The translations under genes and the position numbers were made by a program. This document shows, piece by piece, positions 46,641-58,300 of a DNA stretch of 64,000 bases. The notes beneath the pieces were generated by a model that saw nothing but the letters and a program-made list of their open reading frames with translations, was not told where the DNA came from and ran no database searches. Every line of letters begins with the position of its first letter. Within the stretch, counting starts at the first letter, position 1. This DNA comes from Taxillus chinensis. Lineage: Eukaryota; Streptophyta; Magnoliopsida; Santalales; Loranthaceae. The DNA lies in assembly GCA_023512835.1 (NCBI GenBank), contig CM042085.1:34444312-34508311 (forward strand), given 5' to 3'.

Positions 46641-47245
46641 TATCGTACCCCTCATCTCCACCAATTTTCTTTCAACCAAAAAATCATTTACCGAAACTTT
46701 CTTTACCAACTTGTTTCCCGTTATTTATATTCAATTACAATCATTTAATCAATCTAAGAGAAGCATTCGATTTTCTAGATAATTAAGAGAAAGACATGTT
46801 TTGATGTTTGCTTTACTTAAATTGATACACAAGATCTTCATAGGAACGATAATCTAGGGTTTAAAATTACATCCTATTTACTTGGATGTGCATTTGCAAT
46901 ACACTCGCTTTTGGTTGTATCGAGTTATGGAAGGGAAGGAGACCAAATATTTGTCACCTCGGATCTTCGGGTGTACTTGCTACATTCTGAAGAGAAGGAG
47001 ACCAAATATATGTAATCCCTAATATTAAAAAACTGCAAAGACCTGCCCAAACCATACTAGTAAACTCACTTATTAAAGCCCAATCAAGTTCAATATTAAA
47101 TTCAAATGACCAGCACGAACCCAACACAAGTATCTATTTACAAGTCTTAAAATGCCGGACATCAAATTTTAATGCGTTGTCGCCTTACAACAAATAGGAG
47201 GAGATGGTTTAGAAAAACATGATTTGATGAAACTGTCACAAATAT
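46641..47245. other. Mostly unassigned; possible scrap of copia integrase
   Basis: AT-rich sequence without an ORF of note. At about 46966-47010 a reading FGCTCYIL followed, after one frameshift, by KETK resembles the copia integrase segment FGCTCYILINGKET seen in element A (13440-13488). A 16-bp direct repeat GAAGGAGACCAAATAT occurs at about 46935 and 46997. Confidence 0.3.
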
Positions 47246-47249
47246 CTTT

Positions 47250-47770
47250 AAGTCTGGAGACTCGAAGACCCAAAGGTCCAAGGGTCGAAGTGTAAGTATG
47301 AAGAACGTAAAACGTTAATACGTTATTATGGTAAACAACTTGAAGAGTCGAAGTTAGAAAGTGACAAAGACAATAAATGAATCGAAGACCCAAAGACCTG
47401 AAGATTATAGAGTCAAAGGTTGAAGAAAATGGAACAAAGGAAACCTGATAAAACATACCTTAAAAAGTAAGACTCGGAGACTCGAAGAGTCGAAGGGTCA
47501 AAGATTCTCAATCACGAAAGTGTCATCTTATAATTATTCTAAGACTCGAAGACTCGAAGACTTGAAGGTCGAAGAGTCAAAGATAGTTAATCGAAGAAAT
47601 TGTTAGTATATAAAAAAAAGTCGATATTCGTAGACTCAAAAGTCAAAGAGTCAAAGACTTGAAGAATCAAAGATTCACTCGTAACTTACTCCAATCGACT
47701 AAGTGAAATGCATGAAGAGTTGAAGACTCATCTCACATTCGTAAACCTGAAGAACCGAAGGGTGTGAGAA
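47250..47770 (+). repeat. Degenerate GACTCGAAG repeat field
   Basis: About 30 imperfect copies of GACTCGAAG, with variants GAGTCGAAG, GACTTGAAG, GAGTCAAAG and GACCCAAAG, in clusters at 47258-47300, 47380-47425, 47470-47505, 47540-47585, 47632-47675 and 47712-47765, separated by AT-rich spacers. They are mostly purine on this strand. No coding frame is maintained. It resembles an old low-complexity expansion. Confidence 0.6.
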
Positions 47771-47775
47771 CGATA

Positions 47776-48222
47776 GTTGTAACAGTCCAAGCCACTTATA
47801 GCCCGATATTGTTCTACTTTGGGCCACTGCTCGCACAGCTTTTGTTCTTACTAGTGCTCACCGGCACCCCAAAACGCGCCGTGCTAGAGAGGTATCCACG
47901 CCCTCCTTATGAGACGTGCTTCCTTCTCCCCTCAATTCGATATAGGAGTTGTGAAATCCATGAACTCCACAACCCACCCCCCTTAGCAGGCCCACATCCC
48001 CGTAGGACTATGACACACCGACTCGGGTCCCCGCCTCCGATACCATCTCGTAATAGTCCAAGCATAGCTCAATATTATTCCGCTTTGGGTCACTACCCAC
48101 ACGGCTTTTGTTCTTAGTAGTGCACACTAGCACCCTAAAAAGCATCGTGCTAGAGGTATCCACGCCCTCCTTATGAGTTGTGCTTTGTTCACCCCTTAGT
48201 CCGATGTGGGACTTGTGAAATC
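47776..48222 (-). mobile_element. TRIM-like miniature LTR retrotransposon
   Basis: Two direct copies of a 170-190-bp sequence (47776 to about 47960, and 48053 to about 48222) share AGTCCAAGC, CTTTGGG, GCTTTTGTTCTTA, GTGCTAGAG and TATCCACGCCCTCCTTATGAG. Between them on the minus strand are TGGTATCGGAGG (48037-48048), a primer site for initiator tRNA-Met next to the first LTR, and a purine run before the second. The interior is only about 90 bp with no coding. The ends read TGTAACAG on the plus strand. It belongs to the TRIM class by structure. No 5S-like segment, so it is not Cassandra. Confidence 0.6.
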
Positions 48223-48242
48223 TATAGAGCCATACAATAATT

Positions 48243-48849
48243 TGTCACGTCCCCGATTCAAGAGAACCAAGCATGTGACTCTCCCCAAATGTCATCCAAG
48301 AAATCTTAAAGTATTATATTATCAAATTACCATTCCACATTTGGCAAACCATTCATTACAATTGCCCACAGACCCATGTCTGGGAAATAAACACCAACTA
48401 AACAAATAACAAAAATAAAAGTAAGGTCAATACATAAATAGAATCTCGGCCTTGCTGTTGGTTCAACTGCCCATAGACCCATCCCCTATACTCTCACAAT
48501 TTAATGGCAGGAAGTCAATTTGTCGGGATGAAAAGTCATGCGCACGTGCACCTAAACATTAACTTAATATCTCACATGCACTTCAACATTAAATTATCAC
48601 GCCTCACAAATCGTGAGGACTTGGAACTCCAAAGAAAACATATATTCAATTCTCACATGCAAAAACAAAATAACTTTTGGGAGAATCAATACGAGGGTTC
48701 TAACGCTAGTGAGAGAAACTGTGAGAATACTTGTCAAGTGTTATCGCGTAAAGAACATAGAATAAGAACACACTTTGAAGGATCATTTAACTCATCCTGT
48801 TCAACAATCCAACATAACCATCTTGTTACTCTCAGCATTGATCATCCAT
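48243..48849 (-). repeat. Gypsy LTR fragment G4
   Basis: TGTCACGTCCCCGATTC at 48243 is the reverse of a gypsy-type LTR end (GGGGACGTGACA). The interval is AT-rich, has no protein motif, and is cut by the G3 LTR at 48850. The fragment's opposite end is not visible. Confidence 0.4.
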
Positions 48850-49394
48850 GTCAAGCCCCGAATTTCCAGCCGAGGAGACCGGAACGTGACCCTCCCTTTA
48901 CCCGAGTTTGGATAAAGGGGTTAGGATACAATATGCCCACACAAGGCCACCATACATTTCACAACAAATATTTAGAGAGACAATCATACATATAAATTAA
49001 GTTCAAACCATTATTAACGTGTCCAAACATGTTTGTATTACATTTAACTCCTCAACGCAATATCTCCCCACTGGGGTTACAAAGCTCTCACGAAACAACA
49101 AAACACAAATAACAGCAAGCAAAGCCACAAGCAAGTCTTCCACCTTGGTGTTCCCACCTAACGCCTGTAAGTCCTCGTAAAGAAAACAACACGGTAAGAG
49201 GGGTGAGCAACCGTAGCTCGGTAGGGATCATGTCTCCCCAACCCATCCCATGCTCCTAGAATCTACATGCCATGTGTACTAGTACAGTGTCGTGATACAA
49301 ATTATTTTAACAGATATAATAACAAACCACATCAGCAAATACAATCATTTCCACGGCCACAAAGGCTAACAAGTCCACAGCCACACACAGTTAA

Positions 49395-49700
49395 CACATT
49401 GAACAGTCCCGGGCTTCCATGACCACCGGGTTCCAAAAAGCGATCCAGGCTTCTACAGCCATCGGGTTCCACAAAACAGTCCCGGGCTTCCACGGCCACC
49501 GGGTTCCACAAAACAAGACACATAGCCACTCGGCATAACATCGAACACATAATAGGCATAGTCACTTCAAGATAACAGCGAACACATAATATGCACAAAT
49601 CACTCGGGCATAACAACAAACACATAATATGCATAGTCACTCAGGCATAACAACAAACACATAGCATGCGTGGCCCCCCAGGCATAATCCCAAACATTTG
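49395..49700 (-). repeat. Two minisatellites inside G3 LTR
   Basis: About 49400-49515 holds three units of a 40-45-bp repeat containing GGGCTTCCACGGCCACCGGG and TTCCACAAAA. About 49505-49700 holds four or five units with ACACATAATATGCATAGTCA and CGGCATAACA. They sit at the same relative place as the unrelated AGGCGGTTAAATCACTT minisatellite of the G2 3' LTR. Confidence 0.65.
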
Positions 49701-49954
49701 GCATGCATATATACCTGTATCCAAACAACACGACATTGAAGGCCAACATTCATATAGGAGGTCACAACTATATTGAATTTACATATAAATAATATAACAA
49801 CAAGAACGATATCCAACAGTTCATTCACCACAGGGCCTAACCCCGGATTAGGTACAAGACGATAAAACCCCTACCTTGCAAGTGTCCTTCGCTCTTGCCT
49901 CCACGCTAGACAACGTCTACCCACGCGAACCACCATGGCAACGATCCGGAGGTT

Positions 49955-49991
<37 letters not shown>

Positions 49992-50044
49992 GCGACTACG
50001 ACGGCAAAAGAAACCAAAGAACCCTAAACCTAAGCCTGAAACCC

Positions 50045-50122
50045 TTTATATAGACACCACAACATCAAAACGATGTAGTTTTGATTAAGTGAAACCCAAC
50101 ATCAAAACGACGTAGTTTTGAT
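50045..50122 (-). promoter_or_regulatory. G3 LTR core promoter: paired palindromes and TATA
   Basis: Palindromes at 50064-50085 (one base changed, centre ATGTAG) and 50101-50122 are 37 bp apart. The TATA box on the minus strand is at 50045-50052, 11 bp beyond the nearer palindrome. Same geometry as G1 and G2. Confidence 0.65.
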
Positions 50123-50289
50123 CGCACAAGCTACCACCTTCCCGCATCCATATAGGACAAAATACTCACAATTCTAACATGGCCCTTTGGGAAAAGATTA
50201 TTAGAATCACAAAACCAAGGTGACGGTACAAAAATATGGTTGCACGCCATAATGCACGTCATATCCCCATATAACGTGCAACTCCAAAT

Positions 50290-51596
50290 TGTTGGATCAA
50301 ACCTAGAATTTGGATGATGCGGATCAAACCTAATGTAATTTGATTTTAGTTGTTTCATGTTTATTTTAAGTCGTGCGTAAGATTAAATTATTATCCGGAC
50401 CTACTCCTGTAAGAGAAAAGCAAAGGACATGATACATAATCCTGATCCCAGGACATCATAAGTGTCGTCTAACACTTGGTAAATAACCAAGTCTTCATCC
50501 GGAGTTAGGACTCTCTCGTATGAACTAATCACCCGTCAAAAGGACTAAGGATTCCACGTTCTTATTGTTGATTGGACTAAGTCATTTTATGCGGAATGAG
50601 AATCCGAGTCTACGCCTCGTACGGAGTAAGAGAGATTTGTTGTAGAGAAAGAATTAAGTCCTTCGCTCAGGTTGTCTAAGGAAAAGAAGATTCGAATAAG
50701 GAATCCGAGTCTTTCATTCGAGCGGAGTAAGGACAACTGATGCGGAGTAAGGACATCTGATGCGGAATAAGAAATCTGAATCATTACTCACGCGGAGTAA
50801 GGAAGCGCGATGCAGAATAAGGATTCCGCATATCTACCTCATGCAGAGTATGGAAGTCACTGACACGGGATAAGGATTTCAAGACTTCATGGATACAGAG
50901 TAAACAATAACCGACATGGAATAAGGATCCGAACCTCGTTGATTCGGAGTAAGGAAAGCTACACCGGACTAAAAGGACACTACTTCGACTTATCAATACC
51001 GCATTTATGATAATGACTCGTTGTGTTCCGATGTAAGACAAACTCATTGAAGATCTAAACTGTCTTACACGTGGACCACTCGGAGATGTGGATGCGGTCC
51101 CAAATGTAATTGGAAGCGAGCGAAGTTATTTAATTTACTTATGCTTCCAATATTTCGAGCTCCACATCCGAAGCGATTATAAGCGAAGCATTTTCCGAGA
51201 AGAACTTAATGTCCACACAACGCTCGGAAAACACGGTTCCAAGATAGATTCCTAGGATGTCTATATATATATATATTTGTAGCATTGTACATTAAAAGTG
51301 TGCGTACACATACGAAGGAAAGCTGATACGCGTGAGCAAAGTTATTGTACAAGAGCTTATAGAGATTGTTAACGCCAGGTGTGTGTCATTGTAAAGCCAG
51401 TGCTAGTGTAATCGATTAATCGTCGCTTATTTTGTTGTAATTATCATTTGATAATAAAGCAAAATACTTCCACTATCTGGTTATCTTCCGCACTAATTTT
51501 ATATCCTTTAACCAGATTGTGTTACACCCGTGAGAAAAGAGTTTTTGATTTAAGCCTATTCACCCCCCCCCCCCTCTAGGCTAATAAGGACCAACA
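50290..51596 (+). repeat. E 5' LTR, complete
   Basis: A 1307-bp LTR from TGTTGGATCAAACC to AAGGACCAACA, with the inverted ends TGTTGG and CCAACA. The looser CGGAGTAAGGA array runs about 50500-50960, G-box CACGTGG is at 51068-51074, TATA in the AT run from 51261 (193 bp on), and the hairpin AGCCTA/TAGGCT around a C-run at 51553-51582. Confidence 0.9.
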
Positions 51597-51598
51597 AG

Positions 51599-51610
51599 TG
51601 GTATCGGAGC
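51599..51610 (+). promoter_or_regulatory. E primer-binding site
   Basis: TGGTATCGGAGC, two bases after the LTR end, one mismatch from the complement of initiator tRNA-Met. Confidence 0.85.
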
Positions 51611-51657
51611 AAGTTCTATTTGTTCCAAGTAGAGATCCCACTCTTTCTCTCTTACAA

Positions 51658-54240
51658 ATGGTGAAGAAAGTAGCATGCTTTTCAACACTCGCCTTAACCC
51701 GGAGGTGCACAAGAGCCCCTTCCAAATCGAAGCGATAGTGAAAATTTCGATCCACCTCAACCTGCTCTACCGCGTCGCCACAACCACGGTTCCGGCTTCA
51801 CTCGACAAAGCCACCCAAGTTCACACCGAGCTTTTCTCCCAAGGGGAAAGCTCGCATGAGAATGTTCATGGTCCGCCATGATCACCTCATATGGCCATGT
51901 CTTCATCGGGAGATACCCACTTCGATGACTATCGGAGAACATGGAGTCGAAGACCAAAGACGATGCCGAACTCACCAATGATGAAAGAGCCTGGCGGTGA
52001 GCCAACGAAAAGGCTCGGCATATGTCACATCATCTTTGGATTCCGAGGCTTCCAAGGACGTCCGGGGGATGCACGACAACGAAAGGCCTGGGATAAATTG
52101 ACAATCCTCTATGAGGGAAGTCGGTCCCAAATGCAGAATGTTATCTGTACTCTCGGGCGGAACTTTGAGAGTTTCAATCATAAACCGGGCGAATCACTTG
52201 AAAGCATCTATCGGAGATTCGGCAAACTTATCCTTGAATTGAAACCGTCAATGAGCATTATTCTCAATCTCGGATCAATGACGAGTTCTTTCGCTCCTTG
52301 CCGGATCACTACTACTCCAAACAACTCCGGATGCAATCGGACAAGAATCGCAGTATGTTCCCCTTGAAGAACTATATGGAGAGCTGCGGACTCACGAAGT
52401 CAGGTTTAAGTACTCCGACCAGGATGAGAAAATAGCTCGGAAAGAAAAGGGGTAGCTCTCAAAGCTACGGAATGTCCAAGCATACCGAGGAATGATGATA
52501 TGGATGCGTCCTAGAATTCTCGATTCGACGAGGACGAGGAGATAGCTCTTCTTGTCAAATCCTTTGAGCGATTCCTACGAAAAAGTAGAAAAGGATTCAG
52601 GAGACACTCCTCATCATCTTTCCAAAGAAAGGAGCGACCGGAGTCCGGTTCCCAGAATGCTACAATTGTGGGAAAACCGGTCATCGGGGCAAGGACTGTA
52701 GATCCAAATCTAAAGTGGCCGAGAAAAGTGACAAGGTAACTCCTCGTCGCTCCACCTCGGACAACAACAAGAACAAGAGGAAGGCGTTCGTCACAAAATA
52801 CGTCGGTGGCTCGGAGAAGAGGAGGAATCCTCGGATGATGAGCCAACTCCCAAGCCGAACATCTGCCTCATGGCAAATTCCGAGGTACCTTCGATCTTCG
52901 AGCTCATGAGTAAATTAGAATCTCTTATTACCGAACATGATCATGAAAAGAATGAGAGACTAATAATTACTCAAATGTACAAAGATATGGAAAGTCGAAT
53001 AAACGTCTTGAGATCACTTGTTGCTAGATTAGAAAACATAACCGACTTAGAAGAAAGAGGGTTGGTATCATGATCTAAGAGCTGAAAATCATCTGTTAAA
53101 TACCAACCTAACGGGCCTAAAAGTCATTATGAAACGACTCGAGAATGAGCTTGAACAGAAAGGAAATAAATCATAAGTGGCTAAAATCCGGGGAAATAAC
53201 CTCTACATTTAGGACTGATCCTGGATAACATTCGAGTCAAACCTGGCCTAGGCTCCGAACCATCGACTTCCATCGCTTATCTTCCGAGTGTCCTCCGGAC
53301 TTCACTCCGAAACTAACCAACTTATATCCAGTTAAGACGTCTAAACCGTTGGATGGTTTCATTTCAGGTGGCACCATAGTTTATGATCGTGGAAGAGAGG
53401 TCTATTCTTTATTCCCAAAACAAGAAGACCCGTAACTAATGATGAAGGGAAGGCTATTGCAGTTTTAAGCCAAAACCAGAAGCACCCGAAAAGAAAGGAA
53501 AGGCTAAGGGTGACGCATCTAGGGCCAAGAGCGCGTCACCCAAACGCAATGGATTAGGCCATAGGGAACAGAGTAGGAAATCTATAAAATCTAAGAGACC
53601 TGTATCCCTGTTTGTACTCCGCATTATAGTATCTGTTCCATTTGTAGGGAAATAGGTCATTATCACTATGAATGTTGGAGTTTATCCGATAACCTGGCTT
53701 TGTAATCAGTTTCATATCAATAAAGATCGGTTAAACAAAAAGGGTTCTTTGAGCAAAACAAAATCTAAACCTCGAAAGAGTATCTCTCCCAAGAAAACCC
53801 AAATAAAAGAGGTAGCTGAAACTAACAAGCTAAAGTCAACTTGGAGAAATAGTATCTCTCCCAAGTCCCTCGTTTGTACTCCGCATTATAGTATCTGTTC
53901 CATTTGTAGGGAAATAGGTCATTATCACTATGAATGTTGGAGTTTATCCGATAACCGGCTTTGTAATCAAGTTTCTATCAATAAAGATCGGTTAAATAAA
54001 AGAGGTCCTTCGAGCAAGACAAAATCTAAACCTCAAAGGAGTGTCTCTCCAAAGAAAACCCAAGAAATAATGGAATACTGAAACTAACAAGTTAAGGTCA
54101 ACCTGGAAAGCTAAAAATCCTAGCAAAGTTAAATCCGAAACTATTGACATTAATGTTGTTCCTTCTAACCGCCCGAAACAAGTTTGGGCACCAAAAGTGT
54201 GAACTGTTGTCTTTCAGAGCATCTCTGGAATGCATTTTCG
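51658..54240 (+). pseudogene. E gag with duplicated second zinc knuckle
   Basis: The ATG at 51658 parallels A. UBN2 core: AWDKLTILYEGSRSQMQNVI (about 52085-52145), FNHKPGESLESIYRRFGKLI (about 52177-52235). Knuckle 1 is perfect, CYNCGKTGHRGKDC at 52658-52699. The coiled-coil region is 52870-53160. Knuckle 2 (CSICREIGHYHYEC) occurs twice, about 53636-53678 and 53898-53940, in a 262-bp tandem duplication. The first copy's tail resembles A and the second resembles C. A few frameshifts break the ORF. Confidence 0.8.
53611..54110 (+). repeat. Tandem duplication of the knuckle-2 region in E
   Basis: TTTGTACTCCGCATTATAG starts at 53611 and again at 53873, a 262-bp period. The units differ by a consistent set of changes. 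Unit 1 has AACAAAAAGGGTTC and CCTCGAAAGAGTATC, as in A (12088-12142). Unit 2 has AATAAAAGAGGTCC and CCTCAAAGGAGTGTC, as in C. It looks like a junction of two element lineages. Confidence 0.75.
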
Positions 54241-54372
54241 GATCACTTGAAGGTAAAGATCAATCAAAGCAAGTGGATCCTCGATAGTGGATGCTCCGGA
54301 CATATGACGGGTAATCGACTCTACTTGTTGAAGTTAATGACAAACGAGGTCCATCCGTGTCATATGGTGACA
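54241..54372 (+). pseudogene. E protease, first part
   Basis: WILDSGCSGHMT (about 54274-54309) holds the Asp-Ser-Gly active site. The frame runs into gypsy G2 at 54373 and resumes at 61916 (ACAAAGAAAGGTAAGACC, the GKTVGYGTL region). Confidence 0.8.
54368..54372. repeat. Target duplication of G2, left (TGACA)
   Basis: TGACA lies before the G2 5' LTR and again at 61911-61915 after its 3' LTR. Removing one copy and G2 restores the E sequence CATATGGTGACAACAAAG, as expected from C. Confidence 0.9.
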
Positions 54373-55331
54373 TGTAAGGACCCGTACCTTGGAGTTAGTC
54401 GGTTTGCCTCCTGAGTAGAGTTTTTCTAGATTTTGACCTAGTAAATGGACTCCAATGAATTCACATGCAAAAGGAAAGATGCTTAGAATGGTGTCCTCTA
54501 TCTACCACAGAAGTTTCAGGCCAAATGGACATGTATGTGAGGTGCATGTGATATGGGTCCAATTCACGTGCAAGTGTGGTTGTCTTCTAAATGATGCAAG
54601 GAGGCTAGGGGTGAAGTTTGAGAGCATTTGGAGTGCATATGGAGTTGCACGTGAATTGGGGAATTCACGTGCAAATTGGCGCTTGAGGATTATTTTGCAT
54701 GGTTCCCTTGGTTTTGTCATTCTAAGGAACTTTCTCCAAAGGACCATGTTGAAATTCCGAGTATTTTGGCCTATATGGGTGCGGAAAGGTGCTAACTTGT
54801 GTGATCAAAACTACGTCGTTTTGATCTTGGGATTCACTTAATCAAAACTACGTCGTTTTGATGTTGTGTTGTCTATATAAGGAGGAGAAGCTCTGTTTTA
54901 GGTTTAGGGTTCACTGATTTCTTTGCGGCCGTCGTAGAGAGAGAGAGCTAGAAAGAGAAGGAAGGGGAGTTCTGGTTCTTGCCGGGGAGCATCTTGCGTG
55001 GGGAGGACGGCGTTTAGCAGGGAGCAAGGGAAGATCTGTTGTAAGGTAGGGATTCTGTTCTTCCTAAATCCTCCTCGTCCTAGGGTCCTAGGCGAGAATA
55101 TGAGTTATATCTGTTATATTATTTATATGTAAATTCATATAGGTGTGACCTCCTATATGAATGTTGGCCTTCAATGGCGATTTTGGTGTTTCTGGTGTTT
55201 GTGTGATGCATGAAAAGTGTTTGATAAAATGCCCGTATGACATGCCTGCTACATGTTTGATGAAATGCCCGTGTGAACTTAGTTGTGTGTATATGCCCAT
55301 TGAGTGTTTGGTAATATGTCCAGGTGTGACA
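54373..55331 (+). repeat. G2 5' LTR with internal deletion
   Basis: Matches the 3' LTR closely from TGTAAGG to TTGGTAATATGTCC, then jumps to GGTGTGACA and the primer site. Compared with the 3' LTR it lacks about 840 bp, including the minisatellite. Palindromes are at 54804-54825 and 54841-54862, TATATAA at 54874-54880 and a GA-rich leader near 54935. Confidence 0.8.
54804..54880 (+). promoter_or_regulatory. G2 5' LTR core promoter
   Basis: Two exact 22-bp palindromes 37 bp apart and TATATAA 11 bp downstream, followed by TAGGTTTAGGGTTCAC and a GA-rich leader. The same unit recurs in the 3' LTR at 60539-60615. Confidence 0.7.
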
Positions 55332-55334
55332 ATA

Positions 55335-55346
55335 TGGTATCGTAGC
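55335..55346 (+). promoter_or_regulatory. G2 primer-binding site
   Basis: TGGTATCGTAGC begins three bases after the LTR end. It resembles the initiator tRNA-Met complement TGGTATCAGAGC with two differences. Confidence 0.65.
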
Positions 55347-58300
55347 ATGGTCTAGTTGGCCTAGGGTAGTGGGCGGATCTGGTTATCTTGAGTCCTTTGG
55401 AGGAACCTGGAGGGACGTGCCTGATCAACACGGTCCTCTTTGAGCCTCTAAGGTGTACTTGGGGTAGTCAGGACTGAGGTAGGATTTGCATGCATTGGCA
55501 TTAGGGCACTAGTTGCATTGGTTGTCTTTGTGTGATTGACCGAGATAAAGCATGTGAGAGAAAATATGAAGAGCATGTTTTAATCGTGCAACTACGATTA
55601 ACTCGATTTTATGACAACTTGAGTGTATGCTTGTGGAATTGTTGTTTGTGCAATGTGGTTTAATGAGAACCGAAATGTGTACAGTGTGTGTAATTGCATG
55701 GATAAATGGTTTGAACGTGATAACATGGAAAAGAATTTGTGATGGTTCGAGCATGAAAACATGGAAAAGAAATTGTGGAAGTTGAAACCGTGTGCTTGGA
55801 AACTTGAGGCTTGTGACCTGTTAACAAAAAAAAAAAATTTAATGTGGTTTGCTTGGTGTTCCGTGAATGGTTGAGCATGTGATTTGCTTAGTACTATGTG
55901 AAACAAGCGTAGTTATGAGCAATGCAATGGAATGTAAAATTGGTATAGCTTGTTAAATGTGAACCTATGGACTTGTGTGGTAATAATGCGTGTTATAGCT
56001 TAAGCTGCTTAGTCGGTAGTGATCTCGCGATTGGTGAGATTATTGAGTGATAACCTAGAGCGCTGCCTTTTCGTGGAGCCAATGTCTCCAAAAAATTGTG
56101 ACCAAGACGACTATTGAGGTAGCAAAGCCACCCCCCCAGTGGGCAAGTGGGAGAGGCTGCAGGATGTAAGTAATGAGGTTGGCATCTTAAGCCTGGTAAT
56201 TCAAGAGTTGAAGGATGAGATTCGACAACCGATTAAGAGCTAGAAAGGGGCTCAAGAGGTAGAGACCGGTTTCCCAAAGGGGTTGTTCTTGCAGTGGGCA
56301 ACCGGGACATTGGAAAGTAGGACATCTCCAGGACAACTGTTTTGGTAAAGCAAGTCATGGTGCTATAAGACGGCTCAACGAGCTAGGGATAAAGCAAAAT
56401 TCAAGTGAGGCTAGGAGGAGAGCATGGCAGAACTTTCCTTAGTCAAGGGTACGATTTTGATTCTCGCGTGTGAAGATTTTCGTTTAGTGGTGGTATCATA
56501 TTCCTTTAATGATAGTGATCGGTTGAGTCTCGTGCGGAGATTAGGTGAGAGCTGGGTGAACCTTTGATTGTTGCGTTTCTAGCCATTTACTTAAGACACT
56601 TGTGATAGAGGGGTATTTTCTTGGGTGGGCTCTTGAGCCATTGTTTTGTGTTAGGTGAGGCTTAGAAGGTCGTTTGAGTTACCATTTTGGATGGACGTAG
56701 TTGGGGACCTACTAGAGAATAAATGAGTAAAATAAATAAAAATATATATATGATACCAAAAGACTAATAAATTACTAATGGTTATAAACAGTTGTTGGAA
56801 AGAGTTGGTGGTTTTAATATGGTCGAAAGTGTTAATTGTATCTTTGTGTGGTAGTCAATTTTGGGCGCCCGTGTGTGAGGAAAGTAATAAATGTTCTTGT
56901 GTTACCCCTAATACTCTAGCGTAGGTGAGATTACCTCTGGCCTAGCTACTTTAGGAAGCCGGAGGCATGAGTTAGTGGCTTGTGGGTAGTGTGTGACCCA
57001 TTTGTGGCAACCTTGAGTAATAGAAATGTGTTTTCATGTGAGTAGAGGTTTCGTAGATGTGCTTACTTAAGAAGGATGTTTCTTGTAACCTTTCCAAGTG
57101 TCAAGGTTGAGGGAGGAAATTGCCACTAGTATAACCCACCCCTTGAGTCATTGAAATCTAAATGGATTGGCGAGAGTGGTATGTGGTTTTAAGATTCTTA
57201 TGGGTGTCCTGTGGAGATGGCTGCAAATTCTTGGGTGGCCAAACATTGACCACGTGTCATGCTGGTGGTGTGTGAAAGACCTTGGGTAATATTCATGGGA
57301 TATGTGGTGAAATGGGTTTGCGTATGTATAAAAAATGTGATGAGTCCCTGGAACTAGGTTACGAGTGAGTTTATAGGATCGTGCCCAAGCGAACCCAATC
57401 GGTGCAAGCAGGCAAGCGAGTGAGATTGGGCAGGCCTTGTTTGGTTTTTCCTCATAATTGTGAGACACCTTCCGAGGGGTTGAGGATGTACTCCTGGTGG
57501 TAGGACCATTCCGTTAATCCATGTCGTGTGGGTAATAAGGCTTAAAAGAGGCGAGGAGGTGGGGGCTAGTATGTCCTCTCTTACATGTGTTCTGCACAGT
57601 AGTTTATTTCGTGTGTTGTGGTTGTTTTGTTTTGTTGTGTGTGTTGCATATGTGTTAAAGGGGTATAGCAAAGTTCTTATGTGTGGGTCTCGTGGTAGAC
57701 ATATGCAGAGGAGTAGGAGGTGATGCATGCGCATATTATGTGCGGTATGGGATGAAAGAGGGGTGTTATGTGTAATGTTGATGCTATTCCTTGTCACGTG
57801 TGATGGCATGCTAAGTTAAAATGTGAAAGTATTGATGAGTTATGATCCATTGAATGGAGTCGAGGTGAGTTTTGTTTGTAAGGGGTATTAGTCTACCCCT
57901 TTGGGGGGAGGTTTGTGTCCTCGCGGCTATCATGGGGTCCTCATGCTACATATGTTCTTCTTGAAAGTCTTTCGTGTGCGTTTTGATGCGGTAAGTGAGA
58001 TGGACCACGCCATCAAAGTGTTGGTGTGTTTGGGAGCTACGTGAATGTCCCGAATAAGGAGTTTGTATGTCTCGTTTCTTGTGCCTACCCGGAGGAATTG
58101 CAAGTGACCATATTAAGGCTGCAGTTAGAGCCTGAGTATTTCTTGATCCATTTGAGTGTTTTGTTGGTGTGTTGAGATAGGACGTGATTGTTGGTATAGC
58201 AGGGTTAGTGGGCCATGAGGTGGAGTATGTCCTGGAGGCAAAGGATTCCTTTGTGACCTGTGAGTGGTGACACCGAGGATTCCGTTATTGTCATGTTGTC

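Larger units (their letters stand above)
48850..50289 (-). repeat. Gypsy LTR G3, interrupted by copia E
   Basis: The minus-strand end GGGGCTTGACA is at 48850. Internal blocks match the G2 3' LTR in reverse: CATGTCTCCCCAACCCATCCCATG (about 49228), CATGCCATGTGTAC, and GTCCTCGTAAAG. A paired palindrome with TATA is at 50045-50122 and a (CT)n run at 49958-49988 corresponds to the GA leader of G1 and G2. It breaks off at 50289 (CAACTCCAAAT), where copia E starts; the rest should lie beyond E. Confidence 0.75.

Noticed and set aside
47776..48222. Cassandra-type TRIM with 5S rRNA sequence
   Set aside because: No 5S-like internal promoter sequence is visible in either repeat.
49332..49640. 102-residue minus-strand ORF with Cys-rich repeats
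   Set aside because: It is a translation of the G3 minisatellites. The frame is not kept in G2.
49958..49988. (CT)n run as an independent microsatellite locus
   Set aside because: It corresponds to the GA-rich leader downstream of TATA in the related gypsy LTRs, so it is part of the LTR.
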